From positions 1-7,424 of the forward strand of contig WVWW01000129.1 in the NCBI GenBank assembly GCA_011773795.1: 7,424 nucleotides of DNA, read 5' to 3'. Under the pieces are notes generated by a model. The model was given only the letters and a program-made list of their open reading frames with translations, did not search any database and was not told the DNA's origin. Shown in pieces: positions 5,434-7,424 of the stretch. The position numbers and the translations under genes are program-made. The DNA comes from Acidobacteriota bacterium (lineage in GTDB: Bacteria > Acidobacteriota > Polarisedimenticolia > Polarisedimenticolales > Polarisedimenticolaceae). Position 1 is the stretch's first letter; every line of letters begins with the position of its first letter.

Positions 5434-7424
5434 TTACTGCAGGTTCAGGGACATTACCTTGGAGACACCCGGCTCTTCCATCGTGACCCCGTAGAGCAGG
5501 TCGGCCGCCTCCATCGTCAGCTTGTTGTGCGTGACGATGATGAACTGCGTCTGCTTGGCGTACTCGCCCAGCAATCGCATGAACCGTCCGATGTTGGAAT
5601 CGTCGAGCGGAGCGTCGACCTCGTCGAGCAGACAGAACGGCGACGGCTGGTAGCGGAAGATGGCGAACAGCAGCGCGATCGCCGACAGCGCCTTCTCGCC
5701 GCCCGACATCAGCTGAACCGTGCCGAGCCGCTTGCCCGGCGGCTGGACCATGATCTCGATCCCGCACTCCAGCACGTCCTGTTCATCCTCGAGGATCAGG
5801 TCTGCGCGGCCACCGTTGAACAGAACCTGAAACACTTCCTGGTAGGACCGGCGGATCGATTCGAACGCTTCGGTGAACCGCTCCCGACTGGTCCGATTGA
5901 TGCGCCGGATCGTGTCGCGCAGCTTGGCCATCGCGTCTTCGAGATCCTGCTTTTGCCCGCTGAGGAACGCGTGCCGTTCTTCGAGCTCGGAGAACTCCTC
6001 GATGGCGGTCATGTTGACCGGACCGAGCCGATCGATCTTCCCCCGGATCTCCTCGATCGAGGCGGTCAACTCCTCTACGTTACCGGCGGCCAGCGCCTCC
6101 TCGTCGGCATCGCCGGCGGCCGCCGCCGCGTCGACGCCGAGCTCGTTGGAGCACATCTCATCGAGATGAGCACGATCGGCCTCCACCCGCGCCCGCTCGA
6201 CCTGCGCTTCGCGCGTCGCCTCGCGGAGCTGTTCGATGTTGCCACGGACGTCGCGGAGCTCTTCCTCGGCTGCGGCCAGTTCACGCCGGCGCTCGTCGAT
6301 CCCGCGCTCCATCTCTGCCGCCGCGCGCTCCAGCGATTCGCGTTCGGAGAGGTGCGAGAGAAGCTCCTGCTCGGTTTGTGTCTTCAGTTCGGCGGCGCGC
6401 TCGGCCCGCTGACGCGCCAGGCCCGCTTCCTGGTGCAGCGCCGTGACACGGTTGTCGAGCTCGGCCAGCGCCTCGGCTACGCGGCCGGCTTCCTGTTCCA
6501 GGGCCTCGCGTCGCTCGAGCAGGCCCGCGCGTTCGGCACGCAGGTTCGATACGACGTCGCGAGACCGTCGCTCGTCCGCTTCCAGCCCACCGAGGCGCTC
6601 CAGACCTTCCGCCAACTCACGCTCGATCTCCGTCTGCTCGCGCTCCACGCTCTTGACCTCGGTGCCGAGCACTTCCAGCTCGGCGGTCAACCGTTCGCGC
6701 TCCTCGGCCAGCGCCGCGATCTCGTCGCCGAGCACCGACTCTCTCTTTCCGGTCCGTTCGTGCTCGTCTCCGGCGTGCCGGCTCTGCACGTCGAGCTCGA
6801 CGTGGCGCCGTTCGCACGCGGCCAGTTCCTCGCGACGTCCGCGGTCCGCCGCCTCGAGCGTCGCGTGCTCGCGCCGCAACCGGTCGACCTCGCGCTGCAG
6901 GTCGCGGACGGACTCCGTGGCCCCGGCGGCCTCGACCCTGGATTCCTCCATGCGGCGACGGTGGGCCAGCAGTCCCTGGTTCCCCTTCTTGAGGCCCCCG
7001 GTCGTGACCACCCCCGAGGCATAGACGACGTCACCGTCGCGCGTCAGGTAATCGATCCCGGAGTAGTCGCGGTGAAGCTCCAGTGCCGTCTTGAGATCGT
7101 CCACCACGACTGCGTCGCCGACGCGTTCCGCGAGCACGCCGTTCAGAGAGGTCAACAGCTGGAGTCGATCGCGCAACCGGCCTTCGACCCGCGGATCGGC
7201 GAGCACCTTCTCGGGGATCGACGTGTCGGCGCTGCCGTTCGAACGCACCCCGACGGCCGGCGCACCGGCCGGTGTCGAGCAACTGATGAGGGATGTCCTC
7301 CCCGCCCCGGCGTCGCGGATCAAACGCGTGGCGCGTTCCAGATCGGCATCGTCCTCGAGGATCACCGTGGGGAGGAACGTCCCGAGGTACCCCTCGGCGA
7401 CCGACTCGATCTCCGGCCCGGCGT
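5434..7424 (-). CDS. smc: Chromosome segregation protein SMC, C-terminal half (5' part beyond the window edge)
   Basis: SMC forms a ring with ScpA and ScpB that compacts and separates chromosomes. The reading frame stays open to the right edge, so the 662 visible residues are the C-terminal part of a protein usually near 1200; the GTG at 7365 is internal, not a start. In order, the fragment has the end of the hinge (to about residue 150, with YLTRDGDVVYASGVVTTGG), and about 300 residues of coiled coil rich in Glu, Arg, Ala and Leu. Next come IDRLGPVNMTAIEEF, the ABC signature LMSGGEKALSA (around 5680-5714), Walker B FCLLDEVDAP with the D-loop LDDSN (around 5595-5640) and the switch region FIIVTHNK. 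The protein ends in SLNLQ with a TAA stop. All C-terminal ATPase motifs are intact. It converges with the plus-strand operon across the inverted repeat. A RecN or Rad50 identity is unlikely given the hinge and the LGPVN motif. Confidence 0.95.
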   Translation of the reverse strand, partial: AGPEIESVAEGYLGTFLPTVILEDDADLERATRLIRDAGAGRTSLISCSTPAGAPAVGVRSNGSADTSIPEKVLADPRVEGRLRDRLQLLTSLNGVLAERVGDAVVVDDLKTALELHRDYSGIDYLTRDGDVVYASGVVTTGGLKKGNQGLLAHRRRMEESRVEAAGATESVRDLQREVDRLRREHATLEAADRGRREELAACERRHVELDVQSRHAGDEHERTGKRESVLGDEIAALAEERERLTAELEVLGTEVKSVEREQTEIERELAEGLERLGGLEADERRSRDVVSNLRAERAGLLERREALEQEAGRVAEALAELDNRVTALHQEAGLARQRAERAAELKTQTEQELLSHLSERESLERAAAEMERGIDERRRELAAAEEELRDVRGNIEQLREATREAQVERARVEADRAHLDEMCSNELGVDAAAAAGDADEEALAAGNVEELTASIEEIRGKIDRLGPVNMTAIEEFSELEERHAFLSGQKQDLEDAMAKLRDTIRRINRTSRERFTEAFESIRRSYQEVFQVLFNGGRADLILEDEQDVLECGIEIMVQPPGKRLGTVQLMSGGEKALSAIALLFAIFRYQPSPFCLLDEVDAPLDDSNIGRFMRLLGEYAKQTQFIIVTHNKLTMEAADLLYGVTMEEPGVSKVMSLNLQ

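Noticed and set aside
6443..7024. 193-codon Ser/Arg-rich open frame on the plus strand
   Set aside because: It is the antisense of the SMC coiled coil; its Ser/Arg composition follows from the reversed Glu, Arg and Ala codons of smc.
7363..7365. GTG at 7365 as the start of a 643-residue protein
   Set aside because: The frame continues upstream to the window edge with SMC hinge-like sequence (ESVAEGYLGTFLPT), so the gene is simply cut by the edge.

Overview
The window is a GC-rich bacterial chromosomal segment with almost no non-coding space. It carries most of de novo pyrimidine synthesis, arranged around one divergent control region, plus two accessory genes and the 3' part of a chromosome-condensation gene. 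There are no plasmid, phage or CRISPR signs. The organism cannot be fixed from this sequence. An exported protein with a short N-terminal helical module that I associate from memory with Acidobacteriota, together with the pyr gene order and base composition, makes Acidobacteriota or a similar high-GC phylum a reasonable low-confidence guess.

Layout. On the minus strand from about 1125 leftward lies pyrR (518-1084), followed with a 4-base ATGA overlap by pyrB (from 521, running off the left edge). On the plus strand from about 1210 rightward lie pyrK (1224-2030), pyrD of class 1B (2015-2953), pyrF (2950-3666), a PhnP-like metallo-beta-lactamase-fold hydrolase (3672-4442) and an exported protein of unknown function (4447-5325). 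The gaps and overlaps are so small (16-base overlap, 4-base overlap, 5-base gap, 4-base gap) that these five are probably one transcription unit. A 91-base inverted-repeat element (5335-5425) fills nearly all of the gap to the convergent smc gene (5434 to the right edge, minus strand). The smc fragment contains the hinge, the return coiled coil and the C-terminal ATPase half-head.

Function. PyrB makes carbamoyl-aspartate. PyrD with PyrK oxidises dihydroorotate to orotate using NAD+. PyrF decarboxylates OMP to UMP. PyrR senses uridine nucleotides. Two sigma70-like promoters lie back to back between 1132 and 1203.

The most interesting signal is in the 41-base pyrR leader: a hairpin (1092-1121) whose top closely matches the PyrR RNA-binding loop and whose base pairs with the pyrR Shine-Dalgarno sequence. 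This suggests that PyrR represses translation of its own pyrR-pyrB message directly, without an attenuator. No such loop is seen before pyrK, so the two halves of the pathway may be controlled differently.
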